Below are positions 1 through 15,434 of a DNA stretch of 64,000 bases, one piece after another. A model generated the notes under the pieces. That model had not been told where the DNA came from, ran no database searches, and saw only the letters and a list, made by a program, of their open reading frames with translations. The translations under genes and the position numbers were made by a program. The DNA is taken from NCBI RefSeq assembly GCF_030463535.1, contig NC_132900.1, forward strand, positions 31,891,742 to 31,955,741, in the 5' to 3' direction. This DNA comes from Salminus brasiliensis (taxonomy: Eukaryota; Chordata; Actinopteri; Characiformes; Bryconidae). Each line of letters opens with the position of its first letter. Position 1 is the stretch's first letter.

Positions 1-2006
1 CTAGAGGAGTGAGGCAGAAAGCATAATGGTTATGTTCTGAGCCAAGATAAGCTGCATTCATCCTCGGAGTCTCAGCATTTTCTCATCTCTCATCTTCCTA
101 AACTGGCCTTTAAAGGCACATGAATATAAGAGAACACCCAGACCCTGGCTGTAATCCTGAAAAAATAAAGACTGATTTTAGAAATTCTTCACATTTCCTG
201 CTGAAACATCCCTTTACTCACATGGATGAACTGCTTTGGTGCTTGAAACTGATTTACCCAAGGCATAGCTTCACCGAAGCCGTGGAATGGACGAATGCAA
301 TAGTATATAAACGGTGAGGGGCAGAAGACGAGTTTCTGAGCGTCCATTGGTCAGATTCACACAAACCCATAAATGGACACACAAGTCCACAGACTCCAGA
401 GGGTTAACAGCAGTCAGTACTCTAAACAGGGCTTAAGTTCATCTGTAATATTGACCTTTGGGTCTGGGAGAGTACAAATCAATAATGTAGCCAGAAACTG
501 ACCCTAACCTCAGTCTAGTAGAACTCACCTTTACGTTCTCTGAAAAAGACACCGTATACTTTTAGATCATATATAATCAGAGTGCAACACTCCACACTGA
601 CACATTCAGGAGGATTCTGGAGTCTGAGCTTAAGCTTCAAATGGACTTTTAATACTGTGTGTATTGTATGTCTATCTAACTGTACACTCTTAAAAATGAA
701 GGGGCTTTAAATGGAGAGCATTGCTGCAGAACAATCACTTATGGTTCCATAAAGAAGGTGAGGAACCTTCAATCCAGTTCATCAAGGTTCAACAAGTTCA
801 TCACATTTACACATGTCTATTATGAACATGGTTCTTTGTGGAAGCAAAGTGGTTCTTCTGTGGCCCAGGTCTTCAAATCTGGACCCTGAATGCAGTCTCC
901 AGTCCTGGATTTTGTTCTCATTGGAAGTTAATGGAACAGTTCATGAAATTGATTGCCCAGATAGTGTCACGCCCTCCAAGAACTACAAAATTCATTATTA
1001 GAAGAACTCTGTTCTATGGAATCACCACAAAGAACCAATTGACCACTTTTTTAAGTGCATATTTCACACATGGAAACTCATGAGCGATATTAAGGTGACA
1101 ATAAACCATCATATGACAATTTCAGATTTTTTAAGCTGCTGTGAGCTTGTTTAGCTTTCCTGAGCTGAAATTGTAATACTTTTTACCTTTTTGTGAAAAA
1201 AGCTAAGCGCGCCAAGGCAAAAAAGGTCAATCTGTACAAAATCTAGTACACACTGCACTCTAAGACTCCAGATCTATTATAAACAGAGTTTGTTTTTTTA
1301 GCAGTTTTGCCAAATATTAGTGTTCTACTGGCTGGTGCATTGTGCCACTGTGTTGCACCATAAGACCTTTGCTAAGCTCTCAATAATTGCAGTCCACACA
1401 AAAAAAAATGTTACAAAACAGTCTCAGACAATGACCATTCACACACATTAACCTAATTTCCTAATTATTTTTTTCCTCATTTTTGAAAAAGAAGAAATTC
1501 CAAATTTGAGAAGAAGATGAAACCAGCCACTCCGCCCGCTATACGTGGCTCTGCAATTTTGCCAACAAATAATTAAATAGATTGGAAAGTCATTTAAATG
1601 TTGAGATTTTCACAATATGTGGCTGGAAATTCAGGCTCCACTGGTTTAAGTTTATAAAATAAAAAGGCATGCATCTGATTCAATGACTGTGGAAAACATG
1701 GATCCTGAGCATGGTTCTCTTCCATAAAGCCGCCTTCTTACAATAGAGCAGAGTAAGGGTTAAAACTTGATTACTGAGGGGAGAGAAAAAAATTATGGAG
1801 ATGGGCGGAGCTACATACATCATACTGCAACCGGCCAGCAGAGGCGCTAGACCTGCGTTTGCTTCACTTTTGGGAAACGCTGCGCTGTCCATGTTTTCTA
1901 CAGTCACTGGTCTGCTTCATCAGCATCAATCACAGTTATCACAACTCACCCCAGTACTCAGGTCAGTCTCTTTAGGTCACAGATCTAACGAAGGGTCAAC
2001 ACTTAC
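1..2006. other. Presumed por intron, no coding sequence seen
   Basis: This stretch lies 3' of the first coding exon of por on the minus strand and should be intron. I saw no reading frame resembling the FMN-binding domain that the next por exon should encode. Around 690-1080 there is a repeat-like stretch with the GGTTCTTTGTGG type of words that recur near 61.6 kb, so a degraded MITE is likely. The rest is AT-rich and unremarkable. Confidence 0.5.
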
Positions 2007-2182
2007 GGAGTTTCCAGCTTCTTAAATTCAGGGATGGCCTCAGTCTTCTTGCGGAACATGACCCAGTATATGAACAGGCCCGCAATGAGGGAGAAGAGAA
2101 AGATGTCCAGGTTACTGAAGAAAGGCTCTCCATCTTCCATTAGCTCAGGCCGGGTTGAGGCCTCTGTCTCAGCATCTGCCAT
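2007..2182 (-). CDS. por: NADPH-cytochrome P450 reductase, first coding exon (partial gene)
   Basis: This exon encodes the first 58 residues of cytochrome P450 oxidoreductase, the ER flavoprotein that passes electrons from NADPH to microsomal P450s. The peptide starts MADAETEAS, has a hydrophobic anchor at about residues 21-43 (FFSNLDIFLF onward to YWVMF), then a basic stop-transfer RKK and the conserved PEFKKLET linker that precedes the FMN domain. It starts at ATG 2182 and ends at a consensus donor, GTAAGT, reading down from 2006. A good acceptor (CTTTCAG) ends at 2197, so 14 untranslated bases precede the ATG and an upstream noncoding exon must exist. The remaining exons are beyond the left edge. 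Identification rests on the N-terminal pattern of the family; the exon is short, so this is confident but not certain. Confidence 0.8.
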
Positions 2183-3702
2183 GGTTGCGAGAAGCTCTGA
2201 AAGACCAAAAGAACTTTGTCATTTTATAAAGTAAAAATAAACTATGCTCAAATAGCATGAAATCGCTACCCCAATATTCATATCAGCGAGAATAACATCA
2301 AGAATATGTGAAGCGTGAAACATATTTAAATGAAATTCACCTGATATTTATATATACACATTTATATCACCGTCATATCACAGTTTCTTATGTTTATCTT
2401 ATAAAGTGGACAAACAAATCACCAGTCAGTAAGGCTGGGGACGGTATGACCCACAAAAAATAATAATTGCAAAATGTATTTAACATTTGACAGTTTTATG
2501 GTATATTAATTTATTTACATATTATTGTATTATTTATTCTTGTCAGTAAAACTGACTGCAATATTTTTTAGTGTTGAAAACCAAACCAAATAATAAATAT
2601 ATAGATAAACTAGTCATTACTGCATTCTAGCCTACTTTCTCTAGCAACACACTACGGTGCGTCTATTACAGTATGTAAGAATCACAGACTGCAGGTATAC
2701 TATACTAGATCAGCACTAGCAGTCAGTAAAGCACTATTTTAGGTAGTAAAACAAATGGCGCACTGTATTAAAACATCAATTAAGATTAAAATAAACATCA
2801 TACTGGCTGATTTTATCGGTTATCTTTTTTATTATTCTTATTTATTAAAAAAAAAAAATGTTCAAAAATATGGTCATCATGCCACTACCCAGTCGTAAAT
2901 TAACTTCAACGTGCACACCATCACATCTTTTTAATAATTAGCCACATGTCTTTTCAATCAGGTCCTTTTGTGCAGAACATGAGACGGCTGCATTCCTCCC
3001 TCTATCGGAGAGGACCGACCCCATTGTGTGGGGAGGGAAGGAGACTCTTGTGACCATGAATGAGCAACTAGGGGTGTTTCACAAACCAGTAGCACATAAG
3101 GCTCCCATTTACAGATTAACTACCCTGAGAAAGCCTGTGGTGATGGATACTGAGCAGAAAACCACTGAAACCGTTGTGTGGCGGACAACAGGCACTGCTG
3201 AGCTGATTTTAAGTAACGTGCGAATTTGAAAACCGATAAAGAAGATGAGGAGAAACGATTAGGAGAGCAGAACAGACCTCAATTTTATACTTCAGGACGT
3301 CTAACTGCCCTAATATTTCCCACGTCAGTGGGTCATGCTGCTTTCCATCAGCGGCCGGAGTCAGACAGAGCACAGTCATGTGATGTTGCGATGTTGGTCA
3401 GCACAGGGGCCTGTTAGCTGTTGTATCGGCGCTGTCCAACTTCCCATTTTATCTGCTTGTCTATCAGCTACTGCTTGCTAAAATTGAAGCCTGGAGTCAA
3501 CGCTTGCTAAATACCAGTAAAAGCATGGCTGTTTTCACACCGCCGCTGATCTCAGTGGAAAGGTGAGCCCTGTGGGTGAAGTTTGTCTAGTTATGCTTTT
3601 TACCAGAACAAAAATAAACACGGATTCAAAGCAATCAGATAAAATTAGGGCAAAGCGTAAGATGTTTATGGACATGCTGATTGGTATGAAAGGATTAAAA
3701 CT

Positions 3703-4100
3703 CTGCACTTCCTTTTTTCCTCTGCATTGAGAGCTCAGCGTGACGCGTCTCAGAAATCTTGCGCAAGATACAACGACCTGGTTTTCAGTCAAACATTACG
3801 CTTAGTCATGTTTCAGAATCCATTAGTGTTGGGTCATATATGGTCACACTTTTAATATTTAATAATATGCTTTATAACCCTGATACAGTGTCCACAAACT
3901 TCTGGCCATCCTAGAAGAGTGTTTTCTATTGGGTTGTCTTCTCACAGATGTAGAAGTTAAAGTCTTATGTCTAGTAAGCGAGGTGGGGCATAAACATAAC
4001 AAGTCTACATATATAACAAGGTTTTAAGGAATTAGCCCATCTTTCAGCTCGGGTTTTCGGTTATGCCGGGCGTTTGCGGGTCCCATTGTGTCATTTCCCA
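3703..4100. repeat. Dispersed ~400 bp repeat, copy 1
   Basis: This matches 5705-6100 along most of its length. Shared landmarks in order are CTCTGCATTGAGAGCTCAGC, CTTAGTCATGTTTCAGAATC, GGGTCATATATGGTCACA, CAGTGTCCACAAAC and GGAATTAGCCCATCTT. The two copies differ by scattered substitutions and by an insertion in the second. The words around CAGTGTCCACAAAC resemble the end of the common MITE elsewhere in the window, so this may be a composite or decayed DNA transposon. Confidence 0.7.
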
Positions 4101-4597
4101 TTTACCGAAATCCTCGTTATCACACAACCCTATTTTTTTTAGGTTACTGTAATATAATCCAGAATTCAGGACAAATCTAATTGGGGTCAGCAAAATTCCT
4201 CTCACTGATCCGGTGGCATTTTACCCTGTTTTTCCTGGTCTATGAAACGGCACCGTGGGAAGAATAATTCCTGATCACCTTGCCAACAGCAGCCTAGTAC
4301 CTTTGGCAACCATTCTGTAGGACACCCTGTGCTGCTCTCTAGAGTCACTTACAGTCTCTATGCAGAAAGAAGTGCAACAACAAGCCACAGTAGATCCAGT
4401 ATCCAGACACACCTTCTAATTATTGAATTAAGATACTTTAAAGAGCACCTGTGTGTGAACACACACAGCTTTTATAACCACGATAGGGTTCAGCATCTTG
4501 TCGATCTCGGCAGCAAATTGGATATCTGATGAAAACGAAGGAAAAAAAAGAATTTCTATTTCTTGCTCCTGGGCTTCCCCTACTGTCTAGATATGTA

Positions 4598-4913
4598 ATT
4601 CATGCTTTGAGTCACCCCTAAAGAACAGGCTGTACACATGCATTTCTGGACAAGCTGAGAGCTGCAGAAGCGTCACTGAAAGGTAGAGCAGCATGTGGAC
4701 TGAGGGGGTAGAGTAATACTACAGGATTGGACACTAATATGACTCTATGGGTTACGCAGCGTTACGCTCACAGTTCTGGAGAGCGCCGTCCTGCTCGCTT
4801 CACCAGAGCTCCATAGTGCAGTTAGCAGCGCTCCGAGCCCGGAGTAGCAGCGCTAGAGACGCTGTCCTCCCTGATACAGTCAGTGGAGCAGCACCGTGAT
4901 CCTGAAGCTGCTG
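4598..4913. repeat. 316 bp repeat, copy 1
   Basis: This is nearly identical to 14021-14336: same length, no gaps, about eight substitutions by eye. It begins near ATTCATGC...TGAGTCACCCC and ends at CCTGAAGCTGCTG. Both copies lie in introns (por intron 1 and sbds intron 4). I could not assign a repeat family. Confidence 0.8.
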
Positions 4914-5055
4914 AGTTAAGGTAACAGTGCTATTAAAAATAGCTCATTTTAAACTTTAGCAGCTTTAAAAGCTTTTAAAAACATTTGACCAACAGTGCCA
5001 TCACAGGCACTGCCAACAGAAATGTCACGACCTTTGGCTTATTTTAGGACAGCAC

Positions 5056-5200
5056 AGGTTGTGGAGCAGTAAAACTATGTTCTTGGGAGCAAGAGAGCTC
5101 CATCCAGTACTTCTGGCGTGAGCTGGAGTGGAGGTTGTGATCATAACTAATCATCTCAATTAATGCTGATCCTCTCAGCAACGTGTTCAGCCAAGAAGAC
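5056..5200 (+). repeat. Fragment of the common MITE family
   Basis: This shares the GAGCTCCATCCAGTACTT word and the following bases with the copies at 8.2, 46.7 and 56.0 kb. It is a truncated copy without the left end. Confidence 0.5.
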
Positions 5201-5660
5201 AAGATGACAAAGTCCTAAACTAAAATTTCAGAAGAAACACTGGACAAGCAGATGTCTACAAACATCTGGACATGTGGTGAAATCCAAACCTTCACACTAA
5301 AGTCGGATGCCACAAAACACAGGCTTAAACAGTTCCAACACTGAGATAGCCAACAAATAACCGGTTCAGAGGAATGTGCCTGGCCAGCATTAACACAAGG
5401 CTGACGGCTATTCAGTGTCGAGATAAGACAACGGCTACTATATGGTTACATAAAAAGCCTAAGTGTCCTGACCATAAATAATATCTTATCCTGGGCTCAG
5501 AGCAGATACCCAGAGAGTCCCATAACATGGAGGTAATAATTAAGAACACCATTCAGATGCTGGAGGTCACTTCTGATGGGACTGTAAAGGAGAGCTTTTC
5601 AGTCACCAACTAATCAGCCATCAAATTAGCTTTTTTCCTGTTTGTGGAGAAAAGAAGAAG

Positions 5661-5704
<44 letters not shown>
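5661..5704 (+). repeat. 44-base poly(A) tract
   Basis: An uninterrupted run of A follows GAAGAAG and directly precedes the second copy of the ~400 bp repeat. It could be the tail of a retroposed sequence or a simple homopolymer. Confidence 0.9.
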
Positions 5705-5705
<1 letters not shown>

Positions 5706-6100
5706 CACTTCCTTTTTCCCTCTGCATTGAGAGCTCAGCATAAAGCCCTGACAGACATCTTACGCAAGATACAATGACTAAGCTTAGTCATGTTTCAGAA
5801 TCCTTTACAGTGTTGGGTCATATATGGTCACATTATAATTTATTCTAGTTTTGCCACTATTTGTAGTTATATATTTAATAATGTGCTTCATAACCCTGAT
5901 ACAGTGTCCACAAACATCTGGCCATCCTAGAAGAGTGTTTCCTATTTTGTGTTGTCTTCTCACAGATGTAGGAGCGAGGGGGGGCATGAATATAACAAGT
6001 CCACACTGTTACGTAACAGTTTGGGGATTTTGGAATTAGCCCATCTTACAGCTCTGGTTTTTGGTCACGCCGGATGTTTACGGTTCCCTTCATTGTGGCA
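5705..6100. repeat. Dispersed ~400 bp repeat, copy 2
   Basis: Second copy of the repeat at 3703-4100, about 2 kb downstream in the same orientation. It starts exactly after the poly(A) run. Confidence 0.7.
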
Positions 6101-6224
6101 ACTTTGCTTTTCAGCCACCAAGTAATCAGCCATCACATTCACTTTTTTCTGTTTTTAAAACATATTTAGTGCCATTTCCATCTGATACTGTACTGTACAA
6201 AAACCTCAGATATCTGCCTATCCT

Positions 6225-6347
6225 TCTAGCTACACTACATGTCCAAATACTTGCATTCAGCTACTTTAAGTTGAACACATTGCTGACACAGATCGTCTAA
6301 TCCCTGTAGAAAAGGACTGCCAAAAGAACAGGATAAACATCATAAAA
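6225..6347 (+). repeat. Fragment of the common MITE family
   Basis: It starts ACTACATGTCCAAATACTTG and continues with CATTGCTGACACAGAT, the left part of the element seen at 8.2, 33.5, 38.3, 46.7 and 56.0 kb. The right part is missing. Confidence 0.6.
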
Positions 6348-6349
6348 GC

Positions 6350-6571
6350 GTTCGGTGTGGCGCAACAGATAACACCACTACCTGCCAGTCAGCTGCCACA
6401 CCATGTGGGAGACTGGGGTTCGATTCCCGGTCTGGATGACTGTAATGCGCTACATTAATAAGAGTCCCTGGGCCAGACTCCTAACACTGCACTGACCCGC
6501 CTCTGTAATACCAGTTACTGTGTAAGTCGCTCTGGATAAGAGCATCAGCTAAACGTCGTAAATATAAATAA
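6350..6571 (+). mobile_element. tRNA-derived SINE
   Basis: The head resembles a tRNA gene, with an A-box-like TGGCGCAACAG near 6358 and a perfect B box, GGTTCGATTCC, at 6417-6427. It is followed by an unrelated body and by a tail with GTAAGTCGCTCTGGATAAGA, a tail found in many teleost SINEs, then AT-rich sequence. It does not fold as a functional tRNA over its length. A related copy lies in reverse orientation at 42.9 kb. Confidence 0.75.
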
Positions 6572-6779
6572 ACACTTTATTTACAGATATGTTGTTGCTC
6601 AACACTGTAAAACAAAGGATCACCACTTAAAGTTAGATGTTCTGCCAAGGACAGTAATGGTTCTCTGACTGTAAAGTTGTGCAATATGCAAAGCTGGCAG
6701 AGCTACAGCCAATAATACAGAAACATTGACACGACATTCAGTTTCCAACCTGCTGAAAAGCCTAAACAGGTAAAATCAA

Positions 6780-6872
6780 AAATAAAAACAACAATAATAA
6801 TTATAATAATAATAATAAAGACTGAAACATTTCTTGAATTTAATAACTCATTATTATGGAGTCAGATTCTCA

Positions 6873-6920
<48 letters not shown>

Positions 6921-6921
6921 G
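6780..6921. repeat. AAT/ATA microsatellite with local duplication
   Basis: Two AAT-type tracts are separated by a duplicated segment containing AAGACTGAAAC and TTTCTTGAATTTAATAACTC. The duplication reappears directly after the second tract. Confidence 0.8.
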
Positions 6922-7269
6922 ACTGAAACGTTTCTTGAATTTAATAACTCATTATTATGGAGTAATTTCAGTAAAGTATCCATTCCCTCGGTTTAATAAC
7001 AACTCGTTCCCTCGAGTTAACAGTTTCCTCAGTTAAAGAAATGTTATAAATCATACCCTTGCCTTGGACTAATGTTTATGATTTAATAAATCTGAGGTAA
7101 TCAGCAGAGCCGGCTCCCCCAGTCTACCTACAGACAGCTCCACTGGACAGTCTGGCGGCTAAACGCCTTAAATAAACACTTTAAAAGCTTTAAAAAGTCT
7201 CTAAATGTGATTAAAGCAGCTCTATAGCTACTCCAGAACCCCTGTAAACGGTAGCTAAGGAGAACCGGG

Positions 7270-7790
7270 ACGTTTCGGAGACGTTAGTCAGACAGCTAGC
7301 TTAGCTACGCTAACTCGACACACACAGGCGGCTCATATCACCACCTTCCGGCCCGCGCTCCTCTGCCTCACCCAGCGGCCAGCGGCCAGCGGCCTGCCCC
7401 GGGGCGGCTCGCCAGCTCGGGACTCGGAAGGCCGGAATAAACAGCAACAAGCGGACCGACGTGCTTCGAGTGAAGCGAACAGCCCGAGCGGCTACAAGCG
7501 GAGTGCAGTACCTCAGCCGTGCGCAGCTGCTGCAGAAAGCGCCGTCTGCTCTCAGGACCGCTGTGGGAAGTGTGTGTGTGAGTGTGTGTGAGAGTGTGTG
7601 TGTGCGTGTGTGAGAGTGTGTGAGAGTGTGTGTGGACGCCCCGGAGACTCGCCTCGCTCCCCGCTCGCTCCGCGCGCTCTCCCCGCTCCTCAGCCTGACC
7701 TGCGCGGTACACGCTGTGGGGACGCCTGACGTCACGGCCGCCACATACAACGCCAGACGAGTCCATCCTGCGCGCAGGGGGGGGGGCGGT
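7270..7790 (-). promoter_or_regulatory. por: CpG-rich candidate promoter and noncoding first exon of por
   Basis: This is the most CpG-dense stretch outside the coding genes. It lies 5' of the first coding exon of por and before the divergent sbds gene. Reading the minus strand, a plausible donor GCTGG|GTGAGG ends a putative untranslated exon at 7372. A palindromic CRE, TGACGTCA, lies at 7727-7734, and a GT/GA-type simple repeat at 7568-7640. Reading frames here encode only repeats. The assignment to por is inferred from position; the start site cannot be seen. Confidence 0.5.
7727..7734. promoter_or_regulatory. Consensus CRE (TGACGTCA)
   Basis: A full palindromic CREB/ATF site at the upstream edge of the CpG-rich region, consistent with a proximal promoter element of por. 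Confidence 0.5.
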
Positions 7791-8188
7791 TCACACTCCT
7801 CACGAATTAAGTGTCTGACTGGATACTGAGCGAAACTTACATGTTTTAATAATAATAATAATAATAAAAATCACACGATTATTCGTTGACGTGCCGTCAT
7901 TCGGACTCGGTTCTGTGTTTTTAAACATTACGTAAAGTGCGTAAACCCGCCGGTCCTCACAGTGGGCGAGTCCCCGGTTTTGTAATGGCATTAGGCAGCT
8001 CCGGATTGGTGTCGGTCGTGAATGCACGTGAATTAAAAGTCAAAGTGCAGCGGGCAAGAGGTCAGGGTTATGCAATCACCCCCCCAAACAGAACAGCCTG
8101 TCTTCATGACCCTGAAGCTTCGCTGCTCCTTTCACTCACCATAAACTCACTCTCCCCCACAAAGAGCAAGACCCGAGTATCCACCCAG

Positions 8189-8492
8189 ATACACTACATG
8201 TCCACATACTTGTGGACACCCCTTCTGATGAATGCATTAAGCTACTTTAAGCTGCATCCATTGCTGACACAGATGTGCAAATGCACACACAGCTTGTCTA
8301 GTCCCTGTAGAGAAGAAGTACTACCAATAGAATAGGACTCTCTGGAGCAGATCAACATCATGACCCTATTGGCACCATGCTGCCTAATGCCAGGCGTGGG
8401 CTAGAGGGGTATAAAGCCCCCCAGCATTGAGGAACTGTGTTCTCTGGAATGATGGTGGAGGAGCTCCATCCAGTACTTTCGGGAGGAGTTGG
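8189..8492 (+). mobile_element. Common MITE family, copy
   Basis: It starts at TACACTACATGTCCACATAC and contains the family landmarks CATTGCTGACACAGATGTGC, CTAATGCCAGGCGTGGGCTA, CCCCCCAGCATTGAG and GAGCTCCATCCAGTACTTT. The same order is seen at 33.5, 38.3 and 46.7 kb and, in reverse, at 56.0 kb. There is no coding capacity; this is a non-autonomous DNA transposon by its pattern. The right end is missing. Confidence 0.7.
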
Positions 8493-8499
8493 GAGTCTA

Positions 8500-9290
8500 C
8501 AGTCTACTTTGTTTATTATGTTTCATGTGAAACATGTGCACAAAGACAGATGCCCTGTTTGTGTAATATGCAATAATAATATACAGGTTTTGTGTTTTTT
8601 AAATGTTGAAAAGAATGCTTCATATTTAACTTTGACTTTTAGGGTTAGTTCCTCGACAAGACAGATCAGATGTGGTAAGATAAGTTATTTAAGAGGCTGT
8701 GTTCACAAACACTTTCCTAAAAAAACATACAAACAATAAAAGTTCCTAAGAATTAAATCCCAAATTGGTGCATAAATAATAGGTAAACAGAACCACACAC
8801 ACAAAAATAATTAAATCAGTAAAGAAGATGAAGAAGTGATGGTGGAGAAAACATAATATAAGAAGATTGTCGTGATGCTGGAAACCATCATGTTCCTGAT
8901 GTAGAATTGATTCAGACATTTAAACTGCTCACTTTAGAGGCTGACCTTCATACCTTTTACAGTTTGGGCCCGAGACCAGGGTGAGGCTGTTATAAGGTAA
9001 ATAAAATATTCTAAAACATTTTTCTTTAGAATATTAATTGTTCTTAGAATTTTCTCAAGACACTTTTTGTGAATCCACACCCTGCTTCATTAAAGATCCT
9101 TTGATCACAGAGAAGCTGCACTTTAGGAACATTGTATGCCTTTTAACGTTATATATTACAAACTTCATTTTCAACTCATATCGTAAAATATTTGAAAAAC
9201 ATTCTGATAATAAATTAAATTAAATCAAATTAAATTAAATTAAACCCATTTAGCCCAATGAAGAATGACCTTTCACCTCCGCGCAGTTCT
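8500..9290. other. por-sbds intergenic, AT-rich
   Basis: AT-rich DNA with short AATTAAATTAAAT-type simple repeats near 9210-9245. I see no gene or clear mobile element in it. Confidence 0.5.
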
Positions 9291-9301
9291 TAGACAGACT
9301 C

Positions 9302-9598
9302 CAGCCCAGCAGGGGGCAGCACTGGCGTGTGAGCAGCCCAGCAGGGGGCAGCACTGGCGTGTGAGCAGCCCAGCAGGGGGCAGCACTGGCGTGTGAGCAG
9401 CCCAGCAGGGGGCAGCACTGGCGTGTGAGCAGCCCAGCAGGGGGCAGCACTGGCGTGTGAGCAGCCCAGCAGGGGGCAGCACTGGCGTGTGAGCAGCCCA
9501 GCAGGGGGCAGCACTGGCGTCTGAGCAGCCCAGCAGGGGGCAGCACTGGCGTGTGAGCAGCCCAGCAGGGGGCAGCACTGGCGTGTGAGCAGCCCAGC
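9302..9598 (+). promoter_or_regulatory. 32-bp minisatellite carrying nine CTCF-type motifs
   Basis: There are nine full tandem copies of a 32 bp unit plus a tenth partial copy. Each full unit contains CCAGCAGGGGGCAGC, which fits the CTCF consensus CCASYAGRKGGCRSY at every position. Motifs start at 9306, 9338, 9370, 9402, 9434, 9466, 9498, 9530 and 9562, all on the plus strand. The units are almost identical; one carries GCGTCTGAG instead of GCGTGTGAG. The array ends only 57 bases before the sbds start codon, so it overlaps the sbds promoter or 5' UTR. Reading frames through it are artefacts of the repeat. CTCF binding is inferred from the motif only. Confidence 0.85.
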
Positions 9599-9645
9599 TT
9601 CAGCGGAGAGCGGCTCATAAGAAGAAGCGCGGCGGGCGCAGCTGA

Positions 9646-14559
<4,914 letters not shown>

Positions 14560-15156
14560 CCAGTCTGAGTCTGCATCCTTATCCACCACACTAACCAAAC
14601 GCATATTCAATATTTTTTGTGGTTTATTTTCTATGGAAACTGATTTAGTCAGTTTATTAACTTACGACTGGGTTTAATGAAGCCTTCAGCAGCATTTGTT
14701 GAAGAATCTGGTTTTGCAGTGCTCAAGACCAATAGTTTTGGTTGACTAGTATAATTGTATACTAATAATTTACATGAGTAAGAACTTCCACAGCTGTGTG
14801 AGGCTTTAGTAAATCTTCCTTAAAAGGTTTAAGAAAAAGCAGCTATTTTGAGCAAGGGAATAATTCAACTCAAATCACATAAGGGGTTTATTTTTTCTGT
14901 GAAAATTGAAGTGATTTGTGGACTTGACGGCAAGACAGACTGTGGACTGACTTATTGTATTCAATTACGAGCACATGTAACAGACAGAACAGACAGTAGC
15001 TGTTTACCTTTGATTAGGTATCCGTACTGATGAACACTGGCTTATTTATCCAGCTTGCCTTCCTTAAACACGTGCCGCAGTATCCGCCTTTAACAGTGCA
15101 GCTTGTGCTACTGAGGTAACGTCCAAAATATTTACCACTGTTTACAGAAATGAAAG

Positions 15157-15162
15157 AATAAA
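15157..15162 (+). other. sbds: Poly(A) signal of sbds
   Basis: AATAAA, about 600 bases after the sbds stop codon and before the convergent claudin-like gene. It is the best-placed canonical signal. Confidence 0.6.
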
Positions 15163-15434
15163 ACACAAAATTGATCAAACCTCCTGCCTCTGTGTGCTGC
15201 GTCCACCTTCTTCAGAAGGAAGTTGATGTTGATGACTTGACGTTTTAAACATGGCCAACAGAACCAGATGCATTACTAAATTATATAGGCTATTAAGAAT
15301 TTTAGTTTGTTTACAGTCCTCAAAAAGAGCTGTTTCAGACTAACCGATCAGAAAGGCAGTGTTTCATCACGTACGTACAAAACTCCAACAGAAATATACA
15401 GAATTCCCAACATGAAAACATTCAGTGTTCTCTC

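Larger units (their letters stand above)
2197..7371. other. por first intron, repeat-rich
   Basis: This is the presumed intron between the noncoding first exon and the first coding exon of por. It holds a pair of related ~400 bp repeats (3.7 and 5.7 kb), a 316 bp repeat copy (4.6 kb), a 44-base A run, fragments of a common MITE, one SINE and AAT microsatellites. No protein-coding signal was seen. Confidence 0.5.

Noticed and set aside
1833-1847. CCAGCAGAGGCGC as a CTCF site
   Set aside because: It lacks one G of the core GGGC/TGGC, so the spacing is broken.
6358-6427. tRNA-like sequences with A and B boxes (also at 10291-10347 and 42950-43010)
   Set aside because: They are heads of SINEs with attached bodies and tails, and do not form complete cloverleaf genes.
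9250-9618. Reading frames of repeated LPPAGLL/CWAAHTP
   Set aside because: They arise from the 32 bp minisatellite at the sbds promoter. The period is not a multiple of 3, so the same words recur in all frames.
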